Counted from the first letter of the stretch, positions 1 through 6,428 are shown. The stretch: DNA of 7,332 nt from an uncultured Bacteroidota bacterium (GCA_937885735.1 CALABN010000268.1:1-7332); one strand, 5' to 3'. The notes: generated by a model not told the origin, from the letters alone. Program-made: numbers and translations.

Positions 1-656
1 CCGATAATGATTATGCCCCCATGCCGAATCGTCCGGTAATATTTGTAGCCAACCATTATTGCGCCTGATTCGGCACGCCAGCGGTGAACGAGCGCGCGAC
101 AGGCATCATTCGTGAGCCAAACGGGCTTGTTGTTGTCAGCCGTGCGTTTTGCGTCGATGAATGCGTCATTCGACTCGGCCCATTTCAGTATGATGTAAGG
201 GCGTCTTTTTTCGTGAAACGTGATGAACGCACGGTTCAGTTTTCGGCATTCATCTTCCAGAACGCCAACTTTCACGTTGCAACCTGCGTTCAGCAACTTG
301 TTGATGCCGTTTCCGTTGACTTTTCCGAACGGATCGACCATCCCGACAACTACGTTTGGAATCTTTTTGCTGATGATAAGGTCGGCGCAGGGCGGAGTCT
401 TGCCAAAGTGACTGCAAGGCTCAAGGCTGACGTATATTGTGGCGCGTTCGAGCAGTTCAGGCTTTTTTACTGATGCAATGGCGTTCACTTCGGCGTGCGC
501 TTCTCCGCACTTGTGGTGATAGCCTTCGCCAATTATCTTTCCGTCGCATACAATCACAGCGCCCACCATTGGGTTCGGTGCGGTGGTCCCTGTGCCCAAT
601 TCGGCCAGTTGCAGGCAACGTCGCATAAAAAATTCGTCGTTCACTTGTCCTTTCAT
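1..656 (-). CDS. ribD: RibD, bifunctional riboflavin deaminase/reductase (5' part, runs off window)
   Basis: RibD catalyses two cytosolic steps of riboflavin synthesis: deamination of the diamino-pyrimidinone phosphate made from GTP, then NADPH-dependent reduction of its ribosyl group. The visible 218 codons start at the ATG at 656. The N-terminal deaminase domain (about residues 5-145) has APNPMVGAV (26-34), the zinc motif HAE (His54, Glu56), and PC...GKTPPC supplying Cys81 and Cys90. The reductase domain begins near RPYIILKWAES (152-162) and is recognisable to WRAESGAIMVG (193-203). The last 15 visible codons (bases 1-47) do not resemble the expected VGxxTxxxDNPxL region, so a frameshift or local divergence is possible. 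The normal protein is about 350 residues, so the C-terminal third lies outside the window. It is divergent from prmC across 22 bp. The identification is firm; intactness of the gene is not shown. Confidence 0.93.
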   Translation of the reverse strand, partial: MKGQVNDEFFMRRCLQLAELGTGTTAPNPMVGAVIVCDGKIIGEGYHHKCGEAHAEVNAIASVKKPELLERATIYVSLEPCSHFGKTPPCADLIISKKIPNVVVGMVDPFGKVNGNGINKLLNAGCNVKVGVLEDECRKLNRAFITFHEKRRPYIILKWAESNDAFIDAKRTADNNKPVWLTNDACRALVHRWRAESGAIMVGYKYYRTIRHGGIIII

Positions 657-674
657 CGCTACTAATTACATTTG
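645..674 (+). promoter_or_regulatory. Bacteroides-type promoter for prmC-recX
   Basis: TTG at 645-647 and TACATTTG at 667-674 are separated by 19 nt. This matches the -33 TTG / -7 TAnnTTTG form known for the primary sigma factor of Bacteroides, with the -7 element matching at every fixed base. The upstream half lies inside the first codons of the divergent ribD. Transcription would be expected to start about 5-8 nt after the -7 element, which is at or next to the prmC ATG at 679. The assignment rests on consensus and position only. Confidence 0.6.
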
Positions 675-678
675 TGCT

Positions 679-1539
679 ATGGACACAACGATAGCCAATA
701 TCAAGGTCGAAATTCGAAACCGTCTCTCAAAAGTCTTCGACTCCCGTGAGTTACAGCAGGTGACGTCAATCTTGCTCGACCAGTTTGGCATTTCGCGCGT
801 TCAGTCCATCGCCTATCCCGATGCAAAAATATCACAAACTGATTATGAACTGCTTGTCGGGTTGCTAAAAAGACTCGAAACGGGGGAGCCGATACAGTAT
901 GTTGTAGGAAATGAATGGTTTATGGGATGCAAGTTTCGCGTTTGTCCCGATGTGCTCATTCCGCGTCCCGAAACCGAGGAACTTGTGCAACTTGTGTGCG
1001 ACAAGTGCAAGGCCGATGCGCCACGCATTCTCGATGTGGGCACGGGGAGCGGATGCATCGCCGTGTCATTATCGAAGACGATGCCAGGCTCAAAGGTGAC
1101 GGCTCTCGACGTGTCCGAGCGAGCCATCGATGTGGCCCGCCAGAATGCTATTGAAAACGACGCGATAGTTGATTTTGTCAGCAGGAGCATATTCGACGAT
1201 GATTTGCCGTTTGCGCCTGCCAGTCTCGACGTGGTGGTGAGCAATCCGCCGTATGTCACCGAGTCTGATAAGTCGCAGATGCATTCAAATGTGCTTGATT
1301 TTGAGCCACATTTGGCGTTATTTGTACCCGAATCCGACCCACTCGTCTTTTATCGGAGAATTGCGCAGTTGTCGGCTGTTTGGCTGAAATCGGGCGGAAT
1401 GCTTTTCTTTGAAATAAACGAGCGCTTTGGCGAAGCCACCAGGCGGATGCTTGAATCGTTGCAATATGCAAATGTCGAGGTGCATAAGGATTTTTATGGT
1501 AAGGATAGAATGGTGAGCGCCTTATGGAAAGTGAATTGA
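679..1539 (+). CDS. prmC: PrmC, release factor glutamine N5-methyltransferase
   Basis: PrmC (HemK) transfers a methyl group from S-adenosylmethionine to the glutamine of the GGQ motif in release factors RF1 and RF2, which speeds peptide release. The protein has 286 residues, normal for the family. An N-terminal helical domain (about 1-75) is followed by GEPIQYVVG (69-77) and the family signature VLIPRPETEELV (92-103). The Rossmann-fold SAM site is DVGTGSGC (119-126), and the catalytic NPPY is at 189-192. The frame is open upstream to 583, but that part overlaps ribD and reads unlike PrmC. The ATG at 679 gives the usual N-terminus, and the next in-frame Met is residue 82. It has no Shine-Dalgarno sequence and sits almost on the predicted transcription start. 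The 3' end overlaps recX by 16 nt, so the two are surely co-transcribed. Confidence 0.96.
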   Translation: MDTTIANIKVEIRNRLSKVFDSRELQQVTSILLDQFGISRVQSIAYPDAKISQTDYELLVGLLKRLETGEPIQYVVGNEWFMGCKFRVCPDVLIPRPETEELVQLVCDKCKADAPRILDVGTGSGCIAVSLSKTMPGSKVTALDVSERAIDVARQNAIENDAIVDFVSRSIFDDDLPFAPASLDVVVSNPPYVTESDKSQMHSNVLDFEPHLALFVPESDPLVFYRRIAQLSAVWLKSGGMLFFEINERFGEATRRMLESLQYANVEVHKDFYGKDRMVSALWKVN

Positions 1540-1991
1540 CATACGCGGAGGTGTTGGCCAAATGTCAGTTTCTGTCGGCCAAATGCGAGTATTGCATTTA
1601 CGATATGAAGCAGAAAATGTACCGTTGGGGTGTGCCTGCCGATTTACAGCAGAAGGTTGTCGATTCGCTTGTGGAGGACAAGTTTGTCGATGATTTGCGC
1701 TTTGCCACGGCATACGTCAAGGACAAGACTCGCTTCAACCATTGGGGAAGAGTCAAGACAACCATAATGTTGCGCCAGAAGCAAATTGCGCAAAGTGTGA
1801 TAAACGAGGCATTTGCCGAATTGCCCGAACAGGACTACCAGCGTGCATTCGAGGTGGAGCGCGACAAGAAACTCAAGCAGTTGCGCACCTTGGAACCTTT
1901 CCCGCGACGTCAAAAAACGGCTTCGTATCTTATCCAGAAAGGCTTTGAACCCGATATGGTATTCAAGGAACTTGATGTTGAAGGTGAGTGA
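1524..1991 (+). CDS. recX: RecX, regulator of RecA
   Basis: RecX binds RecA and blocks or trims RecA filaments on single-stranded DNA, so tuning homologous recombination and the SOS response. The 155-residue product is the usual size for a short RecX and is built almost wholly of predicted helices arranged as three-helix repeats. Visible family features are the early basic and aromatic segment CEYCIYDMKQKM (21-32), the hallmark FVDDLRFATAYV (54-65), and the following repeat with RVKTTIMLRQKQI (76-88). A C-terminal repeat carries RRQKTASYLIQKGF (128-141). Translation starts inside the last codons of prmC, which suggests translational coupling. RecA itself is not in the window. An alternative start at a later codon would remove conserved sequence. 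The gene is followed by a strong hairpin terminator. Confidence 0.92.
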   Translation: MESELTYAEVLAKCQFLSAKCEYCIYDMKQKMYRWGVPADLQQKVVDSLVEDKFVDDLRFATAYVKDKTRFNHWGRVKTTIMLRQKQIAQSVINEAFAELPEQDYQRAFEVERDKKLKQLRTLEPFPRRQKTASYLIQKGFEPDMVFKELDVEGE

Positions 1992-2026
1992 TGTCTTTCA
2001 GTTGTCTATCTTCTTTATAAACAATA

Positions 2027-2057
2027 AAAAAGGCACAGCCTAAAGGCGTGCCTTTTT
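2027..2057. terminator. Bidirectional rho-independent terminator between recX and the GH127/GH146 gene
   Basis: AAAAAGGCAC (2027-2036) pairs perfectly with GTGCCTTTTT (2048-2057). Inside it GCC (2038-2040) pairs with GGC (2045-2047) around a TAAA loop, leaving a single unpaired A at 2037. The A-run on the left becomes a U-run for minus-strand transcripts, and the T-run on the right serves plus-strand transcripts. It lies 35 bp after the recX stop and 21 bp after the stop of the convergent glycosidase gene, so it can end both. Confidence 0.88.
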
Positions 2058-2078
2058 GTGAATTCAAATTAGGTATCG

Positions 2079-4466
2079 TTATTTCTTTACCAGTCTTACT
2101 TCGTAAATTCCGCCGATTTCGGTTCCCATGCTTGTTTGGAACTTGACTCTTACGCTTTTCTTGCCTTTCAGCATCGATGCGGGAATCGGGTATTCTTCAG
2201 TCTTGAACTGCGATGTGTTCCAGCGTTTTATGTTATTGACAGTCACAAGTTTCTCGTCATCGATATATATGTCGAATATCTTTGTGCCCCAATCGTTTAC
2301 GCCCCAGTATTTCACATAAAGTGCTAGGTCGGTGCGCGATTGTGTGGCCATATCGTAACTGAAGAATCCGCCGTTGCTTGCCGTGCGGTAGAACACGTTT
2401 TGCGTGTTGCCTGTCATTGAGCGTTCGGCCTGCATAGCGTGGTCGGTTTCAGGCTGTTGTTCGCCAGGTGCCACAAAGTCGGTAGAGCGGTTTTTCAAAA
2501 CAATCTTTTGATGCTCAATTTCCGATAGCGAGTCGATGTACGATTTGTAGCCGTCGCTTGTAAGTGCCAGCCAGTAAATCATATAGCGCGAATCGTGGAT
2601 GGCGAAGAATGGCTCCAGTTCGCCTTCTATCTTGTTCTCTATGTTGATGTTGCTGAATGTGAAGTGCAGAGGCTTGCCTTCGACGGGATTCAGTTTGTCG
2701 CCGATGTTTTCCAAATCGTCTTCAATCAGAATAGGGGCCTTGTCGATAGGCAGAAGTTCGCCACCAGCATATTGTCCCCAACGGCCGTCGTCAGCAATCA
2801 GCCCAGCCATATCTTCAGTGCCCGTCTTCATTCCGAGCAATATCGGGCCATACATAAGTGCAATGTATTGAGGCACGTTTGGCATACGCTCGATGCGCGT
2901 GTGCATCGGGAATGCAATGTCGATAATGTCGCCCTTCTTTATGCCTTTAATGCTGACGTACGACGAAGGTTCTGCGTCGATGCTCACTGCCTGTCCATTG
3001 ACGGCAATGCTGAACTCGCCCTTTTTAGCCCAGAATGGGAATCGGATTTGCATATCGATGCTTGATTTGCATTCGTCAACTGTGATTTTTGACGTCTCGG
3101 CATACGGGAACCCAGTTTCCTGCGTTAACTTGATGCCTTTCTCTTTCCAGTTGAGTTCAGATGCTACAAACAGGTTGACATATAACTTGTTATCATTTTT
3201 TGTATAGATGAACTGATTGTATTTTCCGTGGTTTTCCATACCAGTTCCTACACAGCACCACATTGCCATATTGGGAGCGGAATAAACGCGATAGTGGCGA
3301 GGCCGTGCCGATGTGAAATAGACGTATCCGCCGTGGTCAGGGTTTTGTGTCGATAGGATGTGGTTGAACATTGTGCGCTCGTAGAAGTCGGCATATTCGG
3401 CTTTAGGCTCAACTGCGAATAGGTCTTCGGTCAGTTTCAGCATATTGTACGAGTTGCACGATTCAGGACCGTCAATGTCGTTTACGAAATCGTTGCAGGC
3501 TTCTTTCGAAGGGAAGTGCTCTCTGCGTCCGTGCCCGCCAAATGCAAGCGAACGGTTATATACGACAGTGTTCCAGAAATATTCCGATGCCTTTTGATAG
3601 TCGGCGTCGCCCGTTAGTTGCGCAATGCGCTCAAAACCTATGGCCTTTGGCACTTGAGTGTTGGCGTGCAGGTTGTCGAGGCTGTCGATCCCTTTTACAA
3701 GCGGATTCATTATCTTTTTATGCGAGAATCGTTTGGCGCAAGAAATGTATTTTTCGTCTTTGGTCATTGCGTAGGCATCGGCCAAAACTTCGTTCATTCC
3801 GCCATATTCGTTGCCCATCATCTGTTCCATTTGCTCATCGGTGAGGTTGGCTGTGAGGTTTACGCACCAGTCGCAGTATTTCAGGAACATATCGCGGGCA
3901 TCGGCGTTTCCGCAGTAAACCCACGCATCGCGCAAGCCTGCAAACATCTTGTGAATGTTGTAGAATGGAGCCCAGGCGCCCCAGTACGGGCCAAAGTCGC
4001 CTTTCATAAATGCCGACCATACCTTTGCGCTTTCAGGCATTCCGCCAAGGTATCCGACGCCCCATTCAGGGTTGTTCTTCGCGCCTGCTTCTTGACATTC
4101 CTTGAGTTCGTCAAGCATATATTCCATTCGTTTCTTGCATTCGGTGTTGCCTGTCGAGGCGTAGTTCATTGCCATTGCCGACAGGTAGTGACCGCCGACG
4201 TGTCCGTCGAGGCCGATCCAGCAAGGGAATGATTCGGCTTTTGGCTCAAGGCCTGCTTCTTTGCGGAATGGCGCAAGCAGACGGTCGACATCATATTCAA
4301 GCAATACCTTGATGTTCAGGTCGCGGGCGTCCTTAAGCGGACCGTCGAGCAGTTGGACGTCGCTCAATGCAAACTCGTTGTCGAGCATCAGGTTGCCCGA
4401 TTGCTTGTTGCAACTTGCAAGCAGACTGCAGGCAAGCATTAGTGGTAATAGTCGTGTGGTTCTCAT
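2079..4466 (-). CDS. GH127/GH146-type beta-L-arabinofuranosidase lipoprotein
   Basis: This is a glycoside hydrolase of the DUF1680 group (GH127/GH146), whose characterised members release beta-linked L-arabinofuranose from plant polysaccharides or glycans. The 795-residue protein starts with a lipoprotein signal: basic MRTTR, a hydrophobic stretch, then lipobox LASC with Cys19. No acidic run follows Cys19, so periplasmic anchoring is more likely than surface display. The (alpha/alpha)6 barrel spans roughly 30-420. All expected active-site residues are present: acid/base-like Glu316 in GGHGRREHF, Glu335 and Cys337 in GPESCNSYN, and Cys404-Cys405 in MWCCVGTG. In the GH127 enzyme HypBA1 the equivalents hold zinc and provide a cysteine nucleophile. 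Beta-sandwich regions follow, with a C-terminal carbohydrate-binding-like domain from about 670 to 795. At 795 residues it is longer than HypBA1, and its N-terminal motif (LLDGPLKDARDLN, 39-51) looks like the Bacteroides GH146 type. The exact substrate is inferred, not shown. Confidence 0.93.
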   Translation of the reverse strand: MRTTRLLPLMLACSLLASCNKQSGNLMLDNEFALSDVQLLDGPLKDARDLNIKVLLEYDVDRLLAPFRKEAGLEPKAESFPCWIGLDGHVGGHYLSAMAMNYASTGNTECKKRMEYMLDELKECQEAGAKNNPEWGVGYLGGMPESAKVWSAFMKGDFGPYWGAWAPFYNIHKMFAGLRDAWVYCGNADARDMFLKYCDWCVNLTANLTDEQMEQMMGNEYGGMNEVLADAYAMTKDEKYISCAKRFSHKKIMNPLVKGIDSLDNLHANTQVPKAIGFERIAQLTGDADYQKASEYFWNTVVYNRSLAFGGHGRREHFPSKEACNDFVNDIDGPESCNSYNMLKLTEDLFAVEPKAEYADFYERTMFNHILSTQNPDHGGYVYFTSARPRHYRVYSAPNMAMWCCVGTGMENHGKYNQFIYTKNDNKLYVNLFVASELNWKEKGIKLTQETGFPYAETSKITVDECKSSIDMQIRFPFWAKKGEFSIAVNGQAVSIDAEPSSYVSIKGIKKGDIIDIAFPMHTRIERMPNVPQYIALMYGPILLGMKTGTEDMAGLIADDGRWGQYAGGELLPIDKAPILIEDDLENIGDKLNPVEGKPLHFTFSNINIENKIEGELEPFFAIHDSRYMIYWLALTSDGYKSYIDSLSEIEHQKIVLKNRSTDFVAPGEQQPETDHAMQAERSMTGNTQNVFYRTASNGGFFSYDMATQSRTDLALYVKYWGVNDWGTKIFDIYIDDEKLVTVNNIKRWNTSQFKTEEYPIPASMLKGKKSVRVKFQTSMGTEIGGIYEVRLVKK

Positions 4467-4480
4467 CTTGTTTTTTTTTG
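4467..4480 (-). promoter_or_regulatory. A-rich translation initiation region of the GH127/GH146 gene
   Basis: Immediately before the ATG at 4466 the mRNA reads CAAAAAAAAACAAG, with nine consecutive A (complement of T at 4471-4479) and no Shine-Dalgarno sequence. A-rich leaders of this kind favour initiation in Bacteroidota. The whole gap to the MIO enzyme gene upstream is 67 bp. I see no good TAnnTTTG promoter and no terminator in it, so co-transcription with the MIO gene is plausible. Confidence 0.5.
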
Positions 4481-4533
4481 AAGAATTAGTTTTGCAATAT
4501 CAAGATTCTTTGCCAGAGTTGGCTTATGTTTTG

Positions 4534-6108
4534 TCAATTAAACAGTTCTGTTGTTTTTAGCCATTCGGCAACGGCTGTCGCTTCCTTGTCTAGTTGACGG
4601 TCGTCTTCAACAAATGCGCTCATCTTGCGGACTTCGTCGTGAACTTTCTTTGTGAATGGCGCAAAATAATCATATCCGGCAAGGTCGACTGCCTGCATGG
4701 CCGCAAGAAGATGAGTTCCATACTGTAGGAAAAGCAAGTCAATCTGTTCAGCAAATTTACGTGCAGAAATCGTGCCCATTGAGACTTTATCCTGATTCAA
4801 TGCTTCTGTCGGTGCGCTTGTAAGTGAAACAGGGAAACAATAAGTGGCAATTTCACCACGGATTGCGCTGATTGTGATTTGGGCAGCCTTAAATCCAAGT
4901 CTTAAACCTGCACGTGGGTGGTCGGCAGGTGTGAATGGAATAAGGTTCTCTGTCAATCCGTTGAATTTGCCGTCGATGATGACTTCGGCCTGCTTGTCGG
5001 AAAGGTCTGCAATGTTTGCCAAGGCTGTACGCATATAGTCGCAGGCGGCGCAAATGTGTCCGCCGTAGAAGTTGCCGGTGTTATACAGGCGGCCTGCTTC
5101 AATATCTACAAGCGGATTGTCATTGGCTGAATTTAGTTCTTCTGTAATCAATTCGCGTGCAAAACGCAAAGTGTCACGGTAAACTCCGGTAATTTGAGGT
5201 GCGCAACGGATTGAATAGCGGTCCTGAATCTTGTTCTCCTGTGCCACAAATCCTTTGCCGTCAAGTTTTTCAATCTGCGATTTCAGAAAATCTTCATATT
5301 TCCAGACACGTTTTGAGTCTTTTACAATATTGTAGATGTAAGCGGCAGATTCGCATTGCCCTTTGTGGTTCTTGATTTCACTGACTTTTGCGACAAAAGG
5401 AGTGTCTTTTCCGCGTGTGATTTCTGATGTGACTGCCGTAAGGAAGTCTGAAATTTTTGCAAGGCGTTCTGCTTTTTTCCAAGCAAGGCTTGCAACGGCT
5501 GTCATTACAGAAGTGCCGTTCATTATTGCAAGACCTTCTTTTGCTTCTATTGGGAGGGGTTTTATCCCTTCAGCGTCGAAGGCTTCCATTGTCGGGACAA
5601 TCTTTCCTTTATAATAGACTTCGCGCTGTCCCATGATTGCAGCGCCAAGGTAACTTAATGGCGTAAGGTCGCCTGATGCGCCGACGGAACCAAGTTGAGG
5701 GATCACGGGAATGATATCTTTATTAAGCATTGTGACCATCATCTTTGCAAGTTCAGGGCGGATTGCCGAATGGCCACCTTTTACGTTCCCGTTCAAGCGT
5801 GCCAAAACTACTGCACGACCTGTTTCGTGGTCAAATTTCGGGCCAAGTCCTATTCCGTGATATGTGCAAATAACTCTTTGAAGTTCACCGGCTTTATCTA
5901 CACTAATCTGATTATGGCAACTGTCGCCAAAATCTGTTGTAACTCCGTAAGTTGGTACTCCTGTCGCAATGTAATCTTCTAAAAACTTACGCGATTCTTC
6001 AATGGTTTTCCAGAACTTTTTGTCATCAGGGAGTTGCACCATTTCATTTTTATATGCTACATCGCAAACATCTTCAATTGTCAATTCGTTTCCGTTAATA
6101 GTCTTCAT
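4534..6108 (-). CDS. MIO-dependent aromatic amino acid/histidine ammonia-lyase or aminomutase (HutH superfamily)
   Basis: This is a cytosolic enzyme of the lyase class that uses the self-formed cofactor MIO to remove (ammonia-lyases) or shift (aminomutases) the alpha-amino group of histidine, tyrosine or phenylalanine. It has 524 residues, near the bacterial 500-540 norm, without the large C-terminal insertion of plant PAL. The MIO triad Ala144-Ser145-Gly146 lies in GSVGASGDLTPLSYLG. Other active-site residues are Tyr54 (YGVTTDFGD), His84 (TYHGIGLG), Asn197 (NGTS), Arg301 (YSIRCAPQ), NSANDNP (326-332) and Gln439 (NQDKVSMGTISARK). Standard histidine ammonia-lyases have Glu at the Gln439 position, whereas tyrosine/phenylalanine lyases and MIO aminomutases have Gln. 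His84 aligns with the conserved His of bacterial HutH and of several tyrosine-active relatives. Automatic annotation would probably say hutH, but no hutU, hutI or formiminoglutamate genes are nearby. The family is certain; the substrate is open. The start at 6108 follows an A-rich leader. Confidence 0.93.
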   Translation of the reverse strand: MKTINGNELTIEDVCDVAYKNEMVQLPDDKKFWKTIEESRKFLEDYIATGVPTYGVTTDFGDSCHNQISVDKAGELQRVICTYHGIGLGPKFDHETGRAVVLARLNGNVKGGHSAIRPELAKMMVTMLNKDIIPVIPQLGSVGASGDLTPLSYLGAAIMGQREVYYKGKIVPTMEAFDAEGIKPLPIEAKEGLAIMNGTSVMTAVASLAWKKAERLAKISDFLTAVTSEITRGKDTPFVAKVSEIKNHKGQCESAAYIYNIVKDSKRVWKYEDFLKSQIEKLDGKGFVAQENKIQDRYSIRCAPQITGVYRDTLRFARELITEELNSANDNPLVDIEAGRLYNTGNFYGGHICAACDYMRTALANIADLSDKQAEVIIDGKFNGLTENLIPFTPADHPRAGLRLGFKAAQITISAIRGEIATYCFPVSLTSAPTEALNQDKVSMGTISARKFAEQIDLLFLQYGTHLLAAMQAVDLAGYDYFAPFTKKVHDEVRKMSAFVEDDRQLDKEATAVAEWLKTTELFN

Positions 6109-6200
6109 TTCTTTTCAAAAAAATAGGGAATTATATTGATTTTTCGATTTTTGTTAAAAAAGATATTCTTTAGTCTTTTGTGCGTTTGGTGATTCTTGCC

Positions 6201-6233
6201 CAAAATATAGGATTTATGCCAAAGGTATGGCAA
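6201..6233 (-). promoter_or_regulatory. Candidate promoter for the MIO enzyme gene
   Basis: On the minus strand TTG (complement of 6231-6233) is followed after 21 nt by TATATTTTG (complement of 6201-6209). This resembles the Bacteroides -33/-7 pair, but the -7 element has one extra base relative to TAnnTTTG. It would give a leader of roughly 90 nt before the ATG at 6108. It is the best candidate in this gap, but the match is imperfect. Confidence 0.33.
6217..6232. promoter_or_regulatory. TGCCA-N6-TGGCA dyad, possible operator
   Basis: TGCCA at 6217-6221 and TGGCA at 6228-6232 are exact inverted copies with a 6-bp spacer. The dyad falls between the two halves of the candidate promoter of the MIO gene. 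A bound dimeric regulator there would be expected to repress. Five-base arms can arise by chance, so this is suggestive only. Confidence 0.3.
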
Positions 6234-6288
6234 TGGACGGTGCCGAGAGTTTGGCGATTCTCATTGCGTTTAGTTTTAGTTTGATGTT

Positions 6289-6326
6289 TCAAGTGTGCAA
6301 TATCGCTCTTTTTTTGTCAAGTGTGC
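6289..6326. repeat. Direct repeat of TCAAGTGTGC
   Basis: The 10-mer TCAAGTGTGC occurs exactly at 6289-6298 and again at 6317-6326, with starts 28 bp apart. Both copies are upstream of the candidate MIO-gene promoter, where an activator would bind. The match is exact but short. Confidence 0.35.
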
Positions 6327-6401
6327 TTTCACTTTTAGGTAAAAATGCGGTCTGAAATTTGAATTCGTTGCCAAAAAGTCCGTAGCGTTTTGCTATGTCT
6401 G

Positions 6402-6415
6402 ATTTTGTACAAAAT
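6402..6415. promoter_or_regulatory. Perfect 14-bp palindrome ATTTTGTACAAAAT
   Basis: The sequence at 6402-6415 equals its own reverse complement over all 14 bases. It lies just downstream, in minus-strand direction, of the upstream gene's terminator, so it begins the MIO gene's upstream region. Such a site is typical of a dimeric helix-turn-helix regulator, but no regulator gene is in the window. Confidence 0.35.
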
Positions 6416-6428
6416 ATTGGCATTGAGC

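Larger units (their letters stand above)
6184..6261. repeat. Pair of near-identical 13-mers, GTTTGGYGATTCT
   Basis: GTTTGGTGATTCT (6184-6196) and GTTTGGCGATTCT (6249-6261) match at 12 of 13 bases and lie 65 bp apart. They flank the candidate promoter of the MIO gene. They could be a repeated protein-binding site or a degenerate duplication. Confidence 0.35.
6109..6428 (-). other. Long non-coding upstream region of the MIO enzyme gene
   Basis: About 320 bp between the MIO gene start and the terminator of the upstream glycosidase gene contain no convincing gene. The stretch is AT-rich and holds a candidate promoter (6201-6233), a dyad inside it (6217-6232), two pairs of short direct repeats and a 14-bp perfect palindrome (6402-6415), each listed separately. 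A 16-codon minus-strand reading frame (6214-6264) overlaps the promoter and has no support. No riboswitch that I can name is recognisable. Confidence 0.6.

Noticed and set aside
84..473. Plus-strand open frame opposite ribD
   Set aside because: It lies wholly antisense to clear RibD coding sequence and its product has no recognisable features.
583..678. Upstream extension of the prmC frame giving a 318-residue protein
   Set aside because: It overlaps the ribD start and the promoter, adds residues unlike any PrmC N-terminus, and the ATG at 679 gives a normal family length.
685..692. Possible ribD -7 element (TATCGTTG on the minus strand)
   Set aside because: It has one mismatch to TAnnTTTG and no -33 TTG at suitable spacing, so it is not listed as a promoter.
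843..1259. Minus-strand open frame opposite prmC
   Set aside because: Antisense shadow of the strongly conserved methyltransferase frame, with low-complexity serine-rich translation.
3618..4232. 204-codon plus-strand open frame opposite the GH127/GH146 gene
   Set aside because: It is entirely antisense to the catalytic domain coding region. The length follows from codon bias of the real gene, and no domain is visible.
4512..4523. GCCA/TGGC hairpin between the MIO gene and the GH127/GH146 gene
   Set aside because: A 4-bp stem with no U-run after it is too weak to be called a terminator.
6214..6264. 16-codon minus-strand frame that could be a leader peptide for the MIO gene
   Set aside because: It overlaps the candidate promoter, has no run of regulatory codons such as His, Tyr or Phe, and has no terminator or attenuator pair after it.
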